Source: Qipengyuania sp. S6317L1 (lineage in GTDB: Bacteria > Pseudomonadota > Alphaproteobacteria > Sphingomonadales > Sphingomonadaceae). From it: 64,000 nucleotides of DNA. Under the pieces are notes generated by a model. The model was given only the letters and a program-made list of their open reading frames with translations. It did no database searches and was not told the origin of the DNA. Location: the NCBI RefSeq assembly GCF_023015615.1, contig NZ_JALKAJ010000002.1:1192501-1256500 (forward strand). The letters are read 5' to 3'. A program made the translations under genes and the position numbers. Positions 53,340-63,151 of the stretch are shown here, in pieces. The first letter of the stretch is position 1. Each line of letters begins with the position of its first letter.

Positions 53340-56300
53340 TTATTCCGCTGCCACGCTTGTCGCCTCGAGGCGTTCTGCCTCAAGCGCTTCGAGGGCGCGT
53401 TTGTAATCGGTTGGCATGACCTTCACGAATTTGGTCAGCGCATTGTCCCAGTCGGCCAGAAGATCGGAGGCGACCTTGCTGCCGGTGTGAAGCTGGTGAC
53501 GTTCGATCAGGATGCGAAGACGCTCTGCATCGTGACGCAGCATATCGCCCATACCAAGGTCATTGACGCTGCGGGTGCGCTGGCTTGGACGGCCCGTCCC
53601 CTCGTCCTCGTCCGCTTCGGATGAGAGCGGCTCAAGCTCGACCTGTGCGTGATTGACAAGGTCGGAGAAATTGCCGTCCGCATCATAGACATAGGCGACA
53701 CCGCCGCTCATTCCTGCAGCAAAGTTGCGGCCCGTCTTGCCGAGCACGACGACAACGCCGCCGGTCATGTATTCGCAGGTGTGATCGCCTGTGCCCTCGA
53801 CAACGGCAATCGCGCCCGAGTTGCGAACCGCGAAACGCTCTCCGCCAACGCCGGAGAAGTATGCTTCGCCCGAAATCGCGCCATAGAGCACGGTGTTGCC
53901 AACGATGATGTTTTCATTGGCCGCGCGCGGGGCGTTTTCAGGTGGACGAACGACAATGCGACCGCCCGACAGGCCCTTGCCGACATAGTCATTGGCATCG
54001 CCGACAAGGTCGAGTGTCACACCATGGGCAAGCCATGCGCCAAAGCTTTGCCCGGCAACCCCGGTCAGATTGATCCGGATGGTATCGACCGGAAGCCCTT
54101 CGTGCCCGTGCAGCTTGGCAATTTCGCCCGAAAGCATGGTGCCAGCGGTCCGGTTGACGTTGCGGATCTCGTAATTGAGCTCGACCGGCGATTTTGTATC
54201 AATCGCCTCGCGCGCGTCGGTGATGAAGTGGTTGTCGAGCGCGGCGGCAAGGCCGTGGTCCTGCACCTGGGTGTGGTTGAGCGATGCGCCCTCTTCAAGA
54301 GCAGGAGCAAACAGCAGGCGGTCCAGATTGATCCCTTGCGCCTTCCAATGGCGGTGCATGCGGGTCATGTCGAGACGGTCGACCCGGCCCACCATTTCAT
54401 CAACCGTGCGGAAGCCCATTTCGGCCATGATCGCGCGCAATTCCTCGGCGACGAAGAACATGTAGTTGACCACGTGCTCAGGCTGTCCGGTGAAGCGCGC
54501 GCGCAGCACAGGGTCCTGTGTCGCGACGCCCACGGGGCAGGTGTTGAGGTGGCATTTGCGCATCATGATACAGCCAGCCGCGATCAGAGGCGCGGTGGCA
54601 AAGCCGAACTCGTCCGCGCCCAGAAGCGCACCGATGGCAACATCGCGCCCTGTGCGAAGCCCGCCATCGACCTGCACCGCAATGCGGCTGCGCAAATCGT
54701 TGAGAAGCAGCGTTTGCTGTGTCTCGGCAAGGCCGATTTCCCATGGGGAGCCCGCGTGCGTGAGCGAGGTCAGAGGCGATGCGCCCGTGCCCCCGTCATA
54801 GCCCGAAATCGTGAGGTGATCGGCCTTGGATTTCGATACGCCAGCGGCAACCGTGCCAACGCCCACTTCGGACACAAGCTTGACCGAAATGCGCGCCGAT
54901 GGCTGCACGTTCTTGAGGTCGTGGATCAGCTGAGCGAGGTCTTCGATCGAATAGATGTCGTGGTGCGGCGGCGGGGAGATGAGGCCCACGCCCGGTGTCG
55001 AGTGACGCACCGCGCCAATGCGCTTGTCGACCTTGTGACCGGGCAGCTGACCGCCTTCGCCCGGTTTCGCTCCTTGCGCCATCTTGATCTGGATGTCGTC
55101 GGAATTGGCGAGATATTCCGCCGTCACACCAAAGCGGCCCGAGGCCACCTGCTTGATGCGGCTGCGCATGGAGTCGCCATTATCCATCGGTTTGAAACGG
55201 AACGGTTCCTCGCCCCCTTCGCCGGTGTTCGAACGCCCGCCGATGCGGTTCATCGCAATGGCGAGTGTCGAGTGCGCTTCGTGACTGATCGAGCCGAAGC
55301 TCATCGCGCCGGTTGAAAAGCGTTTGACGATTTCAGCCGCGGGTTCAACCTCATCAATGTCGAGCGGTTCTTGCGCTTTTTTAAATTCCATGAGGCCGCG
55401 GATCGAGAGCAAACGCTCGTTCTGATCGTTTACGCTCTTTGCGAATTCTTCGTAATTCGACCAATCGTTACCGCGCACGGCGTGCTGCAATTGCGCGACG
55501 TTTTCGGGCGTCCATGCGTGTTCTTCGCCGCGCAGACGGTATTGGTAGATCCCGCCCACATCGAGCATCCCCTTGTAGAGCGGATTGTCGCCATAAGCTT
55601 GCGCGTGACGGCGAATGCTCTCTTCGGCCACCTGTTCAAGGCCGACGCCTTCGATGGTGGTCGCGGTGCCGGTGAAATATTTGGCGATGAATTCGGAGGA
55701 AAGGCCGACAGCGTCAAAAATCTGCGCGCCGCAATAGGATTGATAGGTCGAGATGCCCATTTTGGACATGACCTTGCGGATGCCTTTGCCGACCGCCTTG
55801 ATGTAGTTTTGCTGGACTTCGTCGGCGGACAGCTCGGAGTGTTTCCGGACGCGAATGTCTTCGAGCGTTTCGAAGGCGACATAAGGGTTGATCGCCTCTG
55901 CGCCGTAGCCTGCGAGCACGCAGAAATGGTGCACTTCGCGCGCTTCGCCGGTTTCGACGACAAGACCGGTCTGCATGCGAAGACCCTGACGCACGAGGTG
56001 GTGGTGCACCGCCGCGGTTGCCAGAAGCGCTGGCATGGGGATGCGGTCCTCGCTTTGCGCGCGGTCGGAAAGCACTAGGATATTCTGGTCCTGCAGCACC
56101 GCCTCGGTTGCGGCCCAGCACATTTCCTTGATCGCCATCTCGAGGCCCTCGGCCCCGGTGCTGGCATCCCAGGTCATGTCGACCGTTGTGCAACGGAATG
56201 CGCCATCAAGCACCGCCTCGACCGAGCGGATTTTTGCAAGGTCATCATTGGTGAGGATGGGCTGTTCGACTTCCAGACGCTTGTGCGTACCGGCATCGCG

Positions 56301-57980
56301 GCCAAGCAGGTTCGGGCGCGGGCCGATCATCGACAAAAGGCTCATCACAAGTTCTTCACGGATCGGATCGATCGGCGGGTTGGTAACTTGCGCAAAGTTC
56401 TGCTTGAAGTAATCGTAAAGCAGCCGCGCCTTGTTCGACAGCACGGCAATTGGCGTATCGGTGCCCATCGACCCGATGGGATCGTCACCATTTACCGCCA
56501 TTGGCTCAAGGAATTTGCTTACATCTTCCTGAGTGTATCCAAACGCCTGCTGGCGTTGCAGCAAGGTCGTGTCCGCTACCGGAACTTCGGAAAGCTCAGG
56601 CTCGATTTCCTTGATATCGGCAAGCTTGTATTGCGCTTGCTTGAGCCAGTCCGAATACGGCTCTGCATTGGCGAGGTCGGCCTTGAGCTCTTCGTCCTCG
56701 ACGATGCGCCCTTCTTCAAGGTCGATGAGCAGCATCTTGCCCGGCTGCAACCGCCATTTGCGGGTGATGTCTTCTTCGGCAAAGGGCAAAACGCCGCTTT
56801 CCGAGGCGAGACACACGATGTCGTCCTTGGTGACGCAGAAACGCGCCGGGCGAAGGCCGTTGCGGTCGAGGGTCGCGCCGATCTGGCGACCATCGGTAAA
56901 GCATACCGCCGCCGGGCCGTCCCACGGCTCCATCAACGCAGCGTGATATTCGTAAAATGCGCGGCGGGCCGGGTCCATCTGGGTGTTCTTGGCCCAGGCT
57001 TCCGGGATCAGCATCATCATCGCATGGGCGAGCGAATATCCGCCCGCGAGCAGCAATTCCAGAGCGTTATCAAGGCATGCCGTGTCCGATTGCCCGTGCG
57101 GGATGATCGGCCACATCTTGTCGAGGTCCGGCCCGAGAAGATCGCTTTCCATCGTGCGACGGCGCGCATTCATCCAGTTCACATTGCCGCGATTGGTGTT
57201 GATTTCACCATTGTGGGCGATCATTCGGAAAGGATGGGCCAGACGCCAGCTGGGGAAGGTGTTGGTCGAGAAACGCTGGTGCACAAGACCAAGCGCCGAA
57301 ACGCAATCCGGATCGCGCAGATCGTCGTAGAAGCTGCGCACCTGCTCACACAGCAGAAGGCCCTTGTACACGATCGTGCGGCTGGAAAAGCTCGGCACAT
57401 ACAGGTCGGTAAGGCCGGGAAGGTCGTGCTTTTCTGCCAGTTTCGCGAGCGGGTTTTGCACCTGCTTGCGGATGACGATCAGCTTGCGCTCGAAGGCGTC
57501 CTGATCTTCGCAATTTGCGCCTTTGCCGATGATCGCTTGCTGGATGACAGGCATCGAATCGATCACTGCCTTGCCAAGGCCATCCATCGTTGTCGGCACA
57601 TCGCGCCAGCCAAGGAAGACCTGACCTTCTTTGGCGGTAAACTTTTCAAACTGTTCAGTGACAAAGGAGCGCGCCGCCTCGTCCTGCGGCATGAAACACA
57701 TCGCAACGCCGTATTCGCCGGGCTGCGGCAGGTTCACATCGTGCTTGCCCGCCCACTTTCGATAGATCGGATCGGGAATCTGCATAAGCAGGCCCGCACC
57801 ATCGCCCAGCAGCGGGTCAGCGCCGACCGCGCCGCGGTGGTCGATCCGTTCCAGAATCTGGAGCGCCTGCTCGATAATGGCATGACTTTTCTCACCCTTG
57901 ATGTGGGCGACCATGCCTACTCCGCAGGCGTCATGTTCATTTACCGGGTCATAGAGACCCTGGGAATCGGGGTATCCCAT
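53340..57980 (-). CDS. gltB: Glutamate synthase large subunit
   Basis: About 1546 residues; converts glutamine plus 2-oxoglutarate into two glutamates. ATG 57980 is chosen because it leaves the nucleophile Cys ([10 protein letters not shown]) as residue 19 after an 18-residue propeptide; the frame extends to 58094 without similarity. Domain order: class II amidotransferase (to about 430), central domain, FMN-binding synthase domain with [12 protein letters not shown] and the 3Fe-4S cluster [18 protein letters not shown] near 1140, and the C-terminal beta-helix ([12 protein letters not shown]). A strongly palindromic region lies upstream (58120-58193). Confidence 0.97.
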   Translation of the reverse strand: MGYPDSQGLYDPVNEHDACGVGMVAHIKGEKSHAIIEQALQILERIDHRGAVGADPLLGDGAGLLMQIPDPIYRKWAGKHDVNLPQPGEYGVAMCFMPQDEAARSFVTEQFEKFTAKEGQVFLGWRDVPTTMDGLGKAVIDSMPVIQQAIIGKGANCEDQDAFERKLIVIRKQVQNPLAKLAEKHDLPGLTDLYVPSFSSRTIVYKGLLLCEQVRSFYDDLRDPDCVSALGLVHQRFSTNTFPSWRLAHPFRMIAHNGEINTNRGNVNWMNARRRTMESDLLGPDLDKMWPIIPHGQSDTACLDNALELLLAGGYSLAHAMMMLIPEAWAKNTQMDPARRAFYEYHAALMEPWDGPAAVCFTDGRQIGATLDRNGLRPARFCVTKDDIVCLASESGVLPFAEEDITRKWRLQPGKMLLIDLEEGRIVEDEELKADLANAEPYSDWLKQAQYKLADIKEIEPELSEVPVADTTLLQRQQAFGYTQEDVSKFLEPMAVNGDDPIGSMGTDTPIAVLSNKARLLYDYFKQNFAQVTNPPIDPIREELVMSLLSMIGPRPNLLGRDAGTHKRLEVEQPILTNDDLAKIRSVEAVLDGAFRCTTVDMTWDASTGAEGLEMAIKEMCWAATEAVLQDQNILVLSDRAQSEDRIPMPALLATAAVHHHLVRQGLRMQTGLVVETGEAREVHHFCVLAGYGAEAINPYVAFETLEDIRVRKHSELSADEVQQNYIKAVGKGIRKVMSKMGISTYQSYCGAQIFDAVGLSSEFIAKYFTGTATTIEGVGLEQVAEESIRRHAQAYGDNPLYKGMLDVGGIYQYRLRGEEHAWTPENVAQLQHAVRGNDWSNYEEFAKSVNDQNERLLSIRGLMEFKKAQEPLDIDEVEPAAEIVKRFSTGAMSFGSISHEAHSTLAIAMNRIGGRSNTGEGGEEPFRFKPMDNGDSMRSRIKQVASGRFGVTAEYLANSDDIQIKMAQGAKPGEGGQLPGHKVDKRIGAVRHSTPGVGLISPPPHHDIYSIEDLAQLIHDLKNVQPSARISVKLVSEVGVGTVAAGVSKSKADHLTISGYDGGTGASPLTSLTHAGSPWEIGLAETQQTLLLNDLRSRIAVQVDGGLRTGRDVAIGALLGADEFGFATAPLIAAGCIMMRKCHLNTCPVGVATQDPVLRARFTGQPEHVVNYMFFVAEELRAIMAEMGFRTVDEMVGRVDRLDMTRMHRHWKAQGINLDRLLFAPALEEGASLNHTQVQDHGLAAALDNHFITDAREAIDTKSPVELNYEIRNVNRTAGTMLSGEIAKLHGHEGLPVDTIRINLTGVAGQSFGAWLAHGVTLDLVGDANDYVGKGLSGGRIVVRPPENAPRAANENIIVGNTVLYGAISGEAYFSGVGGERFAVRNSGAIAVVEGTGDHTCEYMTGGVVVVLGKTGRNFAAGMSGGVAYVYDADGNFSDLVNHAQVELEPLSSEADEDEGTGRPSQRTRSVNDLGMGDMLRHDAERLRILIERHQLHTGSKVASDLLADWDNALTKFVKVMPTDYKRALEALEAERLEATSVAAE

Positions 57981-58119
57981 AGCGAGTTCCAATCTGTCAG
58001 ATGCCACCGCTCTTGGCGTTGTGCGCGTTGTGCGCGAGGCAGTGGCGAGGTCAAGCAGATACGCACGCCCGTGGGCGATGTATCCGTCTCGCATCCCTAT
58101 TGCAGATGGAATATCGATA

Positions 58120-58193
58120 TTGCAACCGCGAACAGTGAAATTTTATTTCACGGAGGCTCAATTTATAATTGTTTTGCGCAAGTGCGGTTGCAA
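58120..58193. promoter_or_regulatory. Nested palindromes in the gltB upstream region
   Basis: Outer arms TTGCAACCGC (58120-58129) and GCGGTTGCAA (58184-58193) are perfect 10-bp inverted repeats 54 bases apart. Inside are GTGAAA-N5-TTTCAC (58135-58151) and CAATT-TAT-AATTG (58159-58171). On the minus strand the last contains TATAAA, a possible -10. The segment is AT-rich against its surroundings and 140-210 bases before the gltB start. Likely regulator sites for nitrogen-responsive control, but no match to a named consensus. Confidence 0.5.
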
Positions 58194-58224
58194 AATACGC
58201 GCCTTCTCACAGCTTTTCGCCTAT

Positions 58225-59424
58225 TCAAGCGGCCCCGCGAAGGCCCTGCAAACGGGTAAGGGCGCTGCGCAGTTCGTCCTCGGTCGGGTCGATGTGCTCA
58301 GAGACAGGGGTTGCGTTACGACTTGGGGCTTGGCCCTGATCGAACCCGTTTTCGGTGAAAAGGGTAAGGGCCTTGAGCGCGTCGGCGAGCGCCGCCTCGC
58401 GGTTTTTCTGGCCCCTTTCAAAGCGGGCGCGTTCCTGCGTCTGGCGATCATGCAGCGCGGCGGCAAAGCGTTCGACCATCTCGACAAGGCTGAGGTCTTC
58501 TGCCGGCTTCTGGCGCAAAGCTTCCAGACCTGTCGTGGGAGCTGGTGCCGGAATGTCGGTTGCCGCTTCCTCGCGAGGGGTTTGCGCTTCTTGCGGATCT
58601 TCGGGCAGCGAAGAGAAACCGGCAAGATCGAGCGCATCGCGCATCTGGGTTACCGGCCTTCGCGGCGCGTTGATTTGTTCTGCGCTGAGCGAGGCAAACT
58701 CTGCATCGGCGGTTTCGTTGACCTGTGTCTGCACGTCTTGTGGCTGGACCGGTTCCTCGCCCGGTGCGGGTTCGCACGTCGCGGGTTCGCACGTCGCGGG
58801 TTCGCACGTCGCACCCTCGCATGATTCGATCAGTGCATGCTTGAAATGCTTGCGGGTGAAAGCCCATCCGGCCCCGTTGTCGGCACCATCATCGCTGCTT
58901 TCAATCTCGCTCTCAGCTTCATCGCGCGGTGCGCTTTCGGCAGTTTCGAGCGCGGGTTCTTCAAATTCTTCGAGGATTGGCGCATCGAGGCTTTCGCTGC
59001 CCAGTTCCACGACCGGGTTGATCGGTTCAAGATCGCGAGAGCGAAACGCCTTGCTGACAAGGCCGTTGTCGACGTCATTCTTCTTGACGTAATTCGCAAG
59101 CGCGCTCGACACGATATAGCCAAGCAGAGCGCCAGCACAGCCAACACCGATTGCAAGGATTATCCGCACCGCAATCAGGGGCAGATAAATACCGGTCAGA
59201 GCAGAGCTGCGCGCAATCGCATATTCGGGCATCACTGCCATGATAAGCGCCATGAACACACCGGCCCAGATCGTCACCATGGGCACAAAGGCGCGGTGTC
59301 TAGGCACGGTGGAAAATGACGAAGCCGACGTCTTGGCCTTGCGCGGGCGGGCCGAGGCCTTGCCGTTCTCGACAGCCTTTGCGTGGTTTCTCACGATAGT
59401 CCCGATGTGCTTGCTCGATTGCAT
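58225..59424 (-). CDS. Two-helix inner-membrane protein with acidic repeat region, unknown
   Basis: 399 residues. A basic N-terminus (about 45 residues) precedes two membrane helices (MVTIWAGVFMALIMAV, near 49-64, and LPLIAVRIILAIGVGCAGALLGYIV, near 80-105). The long cytosolic tail is acidic, Ala/Glu-rich and mostly disordered; it contains three to four copies of a five-residue TCEPA unit near residues 204-222. A predicted helical C-terminal part (VEMVERFAAALHDRQTQERARFERG) could form a coiled coil. No family recognised; conserved-looking only by its fold plan. It ends 245 bases before gltB on the same strand. Confidence 0.65.
   Translation of the reverse strand: MQSSKHIGTIVRNHAKAVENGKASARPRKAKTSASSFSTVPRHRAFVPMVTIWAGVFMALIMAVMPEYAIARSSALTGIYLPLIAVRIILAIGVGCAGALLGYIVSSALANYVKKNDVDNGLVSKAFRSRDLEPINPVVELGSESLDAPILEEFEEPALETAESAPRDEAESEIESSDDGADNGAGWAFTRKHFKHALIESCEGATCEPATCEPATCEPAPGEEPVQPQDVQTQVNETADAEFASLSAEQINAPRRPVTQMRDALDLAGFSSLPEDPQEAQTPREEAATDIPAPAPTTGLEALRQKPAEDLSLVEMVERFAAALHDRQTQERARFERGQKNREAALADALKALTLFTENGFDQGQAPSRNATPVSEHIDPTEDELRSALTRLQGLRGAA
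58766..58825 (-). repeat. 15-bp tandem repeats coding a TCEPA pentapeptide
   Basis: GCGGGTTCGCACGTC occurs three times without change (58766-58780, 58781-58795, 58796-58810), followed by a degenerate fourth unit to 58825. On the coding strand the units give TCEPA repeats with a Cys every five residues. Perfect DNA identity implies recent expansion by slippage; length changes keep the reading frame. Confidence 0.9.
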
Positions 59425-59470
59425 TGCGCTTTTATGCCTTCATTGGACCGTTCCAGCGTCGAACCACGCT

Positions 59471-60736
59471 TCAGGCCGATAACCCCTGTTCGCGCCTTTC
59501 CCCGCGGGACGGGGAGGCGCTTAAGGTTTGAGCTAGAAGGATATGGTAAACACTAAGATAACGTTGGGCATTTTCGTGCCAATCGTGGTGCGTTTTGACG
59601 TGATCAGGCCCGCGTTTGCGGATCGCATCCCATTCCTCGCGCCGGGTGAAGAGTTCGTGGAGCGCGTTCGCGCAGGCCGCCGGATTATCCGGCTCGAACA
59701 GGAAGCCCGTATCGCCATTGGTGACAAGCTCGCGGTGCCCGCCGACGTTTGATGCAGCGACAAGGCGCTGCTGTGCCATCGCTTCCAATGGTTTGAGCGG
59801 TGTCACAAGGTCGGTGAGGCGCGAATGTTTGCGCGGGTAGGCAAGCACATCGATCAGCGAATAATACCGCTCAACCTCGGTATGGGGGACGCGGCCTGTG
59901 AAGGTGACGACATCGGGTTCGGGCAACGCCGAGGCAAGGCGGCGCCACTTTTCGTCCATCGGCCCTGCGCCGACGAGAAGGAGGCGCGCGCCGGGCTGTT
60001 TTTCGCGCAAGTGCGGCATGGCGGCGATAAGATCATCGACGCCTTCGTAATCGTAAAAGCTGCCGATGTAGCCGATGACGGGCGTGCCCGGCTCAATGCC
60101 AAGCTCGGCGGCGAGGGCTGCGTCGCGCGGCTGAGGCTCGCCGAACAGGGTAAGGTCGACGCCATTGGGCATCACCCCGATCTTGCCGCCGGGAATACCG
60201 CGCCCGATCAAATCATCGCGAAGGCCGTTGCAGATCGTGAACACCGCGTCAGCGGCCTTGGCGATCTGTGTCTCGAGGCTGCGGGTGAGACGGTATTTGA
60301 GCGACCCTTCGGTTCCCGTCAGATTGCCGACGGCGGCATCTTCCCAGAAGGCGCGGATTTCATAGACAAACGGCACGCCGAGCTTTCGCGCCGCCCGCAT
60401 GGCACCGCCTCCGCACAGCGCAGGCGAATGCGCGTGGATCACATCGGGGCGCCATTCTTCTGCAAGCTCGAGGATCGCGTCCATCAGCGCCGCCATCTCG
60501 CGAAATTCGCTCACCCCGGCAGGTCCGCTGGGTGTGCCGGGCGTGCGGTGAAAGGTAAGTCCGTCGAAAACTTCCATCGTCTCGGACCAGTCCGCCTCGT
60601 TATTATGCCGCTGCGAGGTAATGCCGCGCACCTCGACGCCTGCGGCTTCCTGCGCCTTCAAAATGGCGCGCGTGCGGAAGGTGTAACCGCTGTGCAGCGG
60701 GAGCGAATGATCGAGAACGTGCAAAATCCGTGTCAT
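59471..60736 (-). CDS. Glycosyltransferase family 4, exosortase A-associated
   Basis: 421-residue GT-B glycosyltransferase. The N-terminus ILHVLDHSLPLHSGYTFRTRAILK is the signature of the PEP-CTERM/exosortase A-associated glycosyltransferase group. GVIPVIGYIGSFYDYEGVDDL-like and the donor-site segment SRLTDLVTPLKPLEAMAQQRL follow near 220-330, then DTGFLFEPDNP near 350. Divergent from the O-glycosylation ligase pair at 60802-62429. It likely adds a sugar to a polysaccharide or protein glycan in the exosortase A pathway; the exosortase itself is not in the window. Confidence 0.85.
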   Translation of the reverse strand: MTRILHVLDHSLPLHSGYTFRTRAILKAQEAAGVEVRGITSQRHNNEADWSETMEVFDGLTFHRTPGTPSGPAGVSEFREMAALMDAILELAEEWRPDVIHAHSPALCGGGAMRAARKLGVPFVYEIRAFWEDAAVGNLTGTEGSLKYRLTRSLETQIAKAADAVFTICNGLRDDLIGRGIPGGKIGVMPNGVDLTLFGEPQPRDAALAAELGIEPGTPVIGYIGSFYDYEGVDDLIAAMPHLREKQPGARLLLVGAGPMDEKWRRLASALPEPDVVTFTGRVPHTEVERYYSLIDVLAYPRKHSRLTDLVTPLKPLEAMAQQRLVAASNVGGHRELVTNGDTGFLFEPDNPAACANALHELFTRREEWDAIRKRGPDHVKTHHDWHENAQRYLSVYHILLAQTLSASPSRGERREQGLSA

Positions 60737-60801
60737 GGGAATGCGGTTTACCCGATTGTGCTTAACGCACCGTCAACCGCCTTCGCGTAAGGCACCAGGC
60801 A

Positions 60802-61017
60802 ATGATTGACTATTTCGCTCTCGCTTTAGGGCATGGCCTGCTCGTGCTCGCATTTGTGCGGCTGGTGACGCGCGACAGTCTCGATACCGATCCGGCGATC
60901 AGCGATCTTGAGCAAGCAGCCAAGACCAGCCACCCTAATAAGGCCGAGCGGCGCAATTCGCGCAAACCTTCCGAGCCGCATCGCGATTCGGCGCAGGACG
61001 GCAAAGCGCGCCGATGA
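60802..61017 (+). CDS. Small membrane protein preceding the O-glycosylation ligase
   Basis: 71 residues: one hydrophobic helix (YFALALGHGLLVLAFVRLV) followed by a polar, Lys/Arg/Ser-rich cytosolic tail. The ATG has only a weak ribosome site (AAGG at some distance). Its TGA overlaps the ligase ATG by 4 bases (ATGA), which argues for real translation and coupling. No family recognised; such small genes accompany the ligase in related genomes as far as I recall. Confidence 0.6.
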   Translation: MIDYFALALGHGLLVLAFVRLVTRDSLDTDPAISDLEQAAKTSHPNKAERRNSRKPSEPHRDSAQDGKARR

Positions 61018-62429
61018 TCGATTTCGTCTTCCTCGCCTTCATCGGCTTCATCCTGGCGCTCGGCTTCAAGCGGCCGTATTTCTGGGTGCTGCTCTATGTC
61101 TATATCGACATTCTGGCCCCCCAGAACATCGGCTATGGCATCATTCAAAGCGTGCCTGTCTCCCTCATCGCTTTTGGCGCAGCTTTTGTCGGCTGGATCA
61201 TGTTCGACAAGAAAGAGGGCGCGCGCTTTTCGCTGCGTCAGGGCCTGATTCTGGCGCTTCTGATCTGGTGTTTCATCACGCTGCAATTTGCCGATTTCCC
61301 GGAGGAAGCGGCGACCAAATGGGACTGGGTGTGGAAGGCGATGGTGTTCGCGATCTTCCTGCCGTTCACGATCACCACAAGAGAGAGGATCGAAGCGCTG
61401 GCTCTGACGATGGTGCTGACCGTGGGCATGATCGTGATCTCGACCGGTATGAAGACGGTGCTGGGCGGGGGCGGCTATGGCTCTCTCAAATTCTTCGTGA
61501 AGGACAACAGCGGGATCTACGAAAGCTCGACGCTCGCAACGGTTGCAATCGGGCTTATCCCGGTGATCATGTGGTTCACCCGCTTTGGCACGATCATCAA
61601 GCCGCATTGGACCGTCACCGTGTTTGCCGGGGCGCTGTGCTTTGCCTGCCTGATGATCCCCATCGGGACAGAGGCGCGTACGGGCCTGTTATGTATCGCA
61701 GCGCTTGGCGTGTTCCTCCTGCGCTACACCGAAAGGCGGCTTATGTTCATTGCAGCAGCGCCTGTGCTTGCGCTGATGGCGCTGCCGTTTTTGCCGCAAA
61801 GTTATTATGACCGCATGGCCACCATAGCCCAGCCCGGCGGGGACGAAAGCGCCTCGACCCGGATGCAGGTGTGGGCGTGGACGCTCGATTATGCGGCAAA
61901 CAAACCGCTTGGCGGCGGGTTCGACAGCTATCGCTCCAATTCGTTCACCTACACCATGCCGGTGCGCACCACGAATGAGGATGGCAACACTACGACCACC
62001 GAATATCGCGAGATCACTGACGAAGGCCGCGCGTTCCACTCTTCCTTCTTCGAGCTTCTGGGCGAGCAGGGTTATCCCGGCCTCATCCTGTGGCTGCTGC
62101 TGCATGGTCTCGGCGTGTGGCAGATGGAAAAAACCTACCGCCGCTGGAAGGGCAAGACCGATGAGAGCGAGGCGTGGATATCGCCGCTCGCCGCCGCCCT
62201 TCAGATCGGAAGCCTGATCTATCTGGTGGGCGCGACCTTCCAGGGGATCGGCTATCAACCGGTGATGTTGATGATCGTCGGCCTGCAGATCGGGCTTTAT
62301 TCCTATGTGCAGCGGCTCGACTCGGCGAAGCGTTTTCTGGTTGCCGATCGCGTGGCAAGACGCCCGAACAAGGGCGCATCCCGCCGCGCGGCAGCAACCA
62401 ACTCTGGCCCGGATTTGGCGATGCCGTAA
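61014..62429 (+). CDS. Putative O-glycosylation ligase, exosortase A-associated (Wzy-like)
   Basis: 471-residue polytopic protein with about ten membrane helices and a large periplasmic loop (about 285-345), the O-antigen ligase/Wzy plan. The N-terminus MIDFVFLAFIGFILALGFKRPYFWVLLYVYIDILAPQ, and the GTEARTGLLCIAALG and DEGRAFHSSFFELLGEQGYPGL segments, match the exosortase A-associated O-glycosylation ligase group. It presumably transfers a lipid-linked glycan to a PEP-CTERM protein or polymerises repeat units. Divergent from the glycosyltransferase at 59471-60736. Confidence 0.85.
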   Translation: MIDFVFLAFIGFILALGFKRPYFWVLLYVYIDILAPQNIGYGIIQSVPVSLIAFGAAFVGWIMFDKKEGARFSLRQGLILALLIWCFITLQFADFPEEAATKWDWVWKAMVFAIFLPFTITTRERIEALALTMVLTVGMIVISTGMKTVLGGGGYGSLKFFVKDNSGIYESSTLATVAIGLIPVIMWFTRFGTIIKPHWTVTVFAGALCFACLMIPIGTEARTGLLCIAALGVFLLRYTERRLMFIAAAPVLALMALPFLPQSYYDRMATIAQPGGDESASTRMQVWAWTLDYAANKPLGGGFDSYRSNSFTYTMPVRTTNEDGNTTTTEYREITDEGRAFHSSFFELLGEQGYPGLILWLLLHGLGVWQMEKTYRRWKGKTDESEAWISPLAAALQIGSLIYLVGATFQGIGYQPVMLMIVGLQIGLYSYVQRLDSAKRFLVADRVARRPNKGASRRAAATNSGPDLAMP

Positions 62430-62440
62430 CGGCACGGTGT

Positions 62441-62476
62441 AAAGCGCCTCGCACCGCTTACCCGTTCGGGCGCTTT
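62441..62476 (+). terminator. Possible terminator after the ligase gene
   Basis: AAAGCGCC (62441-62448) pairs with GGCGCTTT (62469-62476); the loop is 20 bases and the T run is short, so termination may be weak. Confidence 0.45.
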
Positions 62477-62518
62477 ATCGTTGCGTTTGGCCCGCGCGCC
62501 TGTCATTAGGCTCCCAAC

Positions 62519-62534
62519 TTAACGTAAACGTAAA
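62519..62534. promoter_or_regulatory. LiuR-like (MerR-family) operator upstream of the MaoC gene
   Basis: TTAACGTAAACGTAAA has two ACGT cores six bases apart within T- and A-flanks, the layout reported for LiuR-type MerR regulators of branched-chain amino-acid and fatty-acid catabolism (consensus close to TTTACGTTTACGTAAA). It lies 54 bases before the MaoC start and 36 before its GGGAAGGGAG ribosome region, so it is well placed for promoter control. No liuR gene is in the window. Confidence 0.5.
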
Positions 62535-62587
62535 CCACGCGAGCGTGTCTCATCGGTGCGCCGCGTCTTGGGAAGGGAGCCCAGCAC

Positions 62588-63040
62588 ATGACCACACCAC
62601 AAGATCTGGCCGCCAAGGTTGGCGAAAACATCGGCACTTCGGAATGGGTCGAGATGACCCAGGAGAAAGTGAACATGTTCGCCGATGCAACCGGCGACCA
62701 CCAGTTCATCCATATCGACGAAGAAAAAGCCAAGATGACCCCGTTCGGCGGCACCATCGTTCACGGCTTCATGACCCTGTCGATGATCCCCTACCTTGGT
62801 GCGAACAGCGACACGCCGAAGATCGAAGGCGTGAAGATGGGCGTGAACTATGGCGGCAACAAAACCCGCTTCATCGCGCCGGTTCGCGTAGGCAAGCGTA
62901 TTCGCGGCCACTGGAAGCTTCTCGAAATGGTCGAAAAGCGCCCCGGTCAGTGGCAGCAAACCGCCGAAATCACGATCGAGATCGAGGGCGAGGACAAGCC
63001 TGCCCTGATCTGCGAATGGATCACCATGCTGTTCGTTTAA
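62588..63040 (+). CDS. MaoC-family dehydratase
   Basis: 150-residue single hot-dog-fold protein of the MaoC/R-specific enoyl-CoA hydratase group. The hydratase motif is visible as FADATGDHQFIHIDEEKAK (Asp and His near 36-43) and FGGTIVHGFMTLSMIP near 54-69. It would hydrate trans-2-enoyl-CoA, linking fatty-acid oxidation and PHB precursors. A thiolase gene follows 111 bases later, and a LiuR-like operator lies upstream. Confidence 0.88.
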   Translation: MTTPQDLAAKVGENIGTSEWVEMTQEKVNMFADATGDHQFIHIDEEKAKMTPFGGTIVHGFMTLSMIPYLGANSDTPKIEGVKMGVNYGGNKTRFIAPVRVGKRIRGHWKLLEMVEKRPGQWQQTAEITIEIEGEDKPALICEWITMLFV

Positions 63041-63052
63041 GCCTTTCGGTGA

Positions 63053-63124
63053 GTCCCCGCGCAAGACGGGGACCTCCCCTTCAATTTCATCAGGTATCAA
63101 AACGTCCCCGCCCGTTGCGGGGGC
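63053..63124. repeat. Two palindromic GTCCCCGC elements between maoC and the thiolase gene
   Basis: First: GTCCCCG (63053-63059)/CGGGGAC (63067-63073). Second: CCCCGC (63106-63111)/GCGGGG (63117-63122) within GTCCCCGC..GCGGGGGC. The two share the GTCCCCGC start and hairpin plan, as in REP-like intergenic elements of sphingomonads. They may also modulate thiolase expression or act as an mRNA stability element. Confidence 0.6.
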
Positions 63125-63151
63125 CGACCTTAAGAAAAGGACACCCTCAAT

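Noticed and set aside
57981..58094. Upstream extension of gltB
   Set aside because: The catalytic Cys must follow a short propeptide; starting at 57980 gives an 18-residue propeptide, while the extension has no family similarity.
56283..58259. Plus-strand frame of 658 codons opposite gltB
   Set aside because: Shadow of gltB; composition is unlike a real protein and it runs through the palindromic gltB upstream region.
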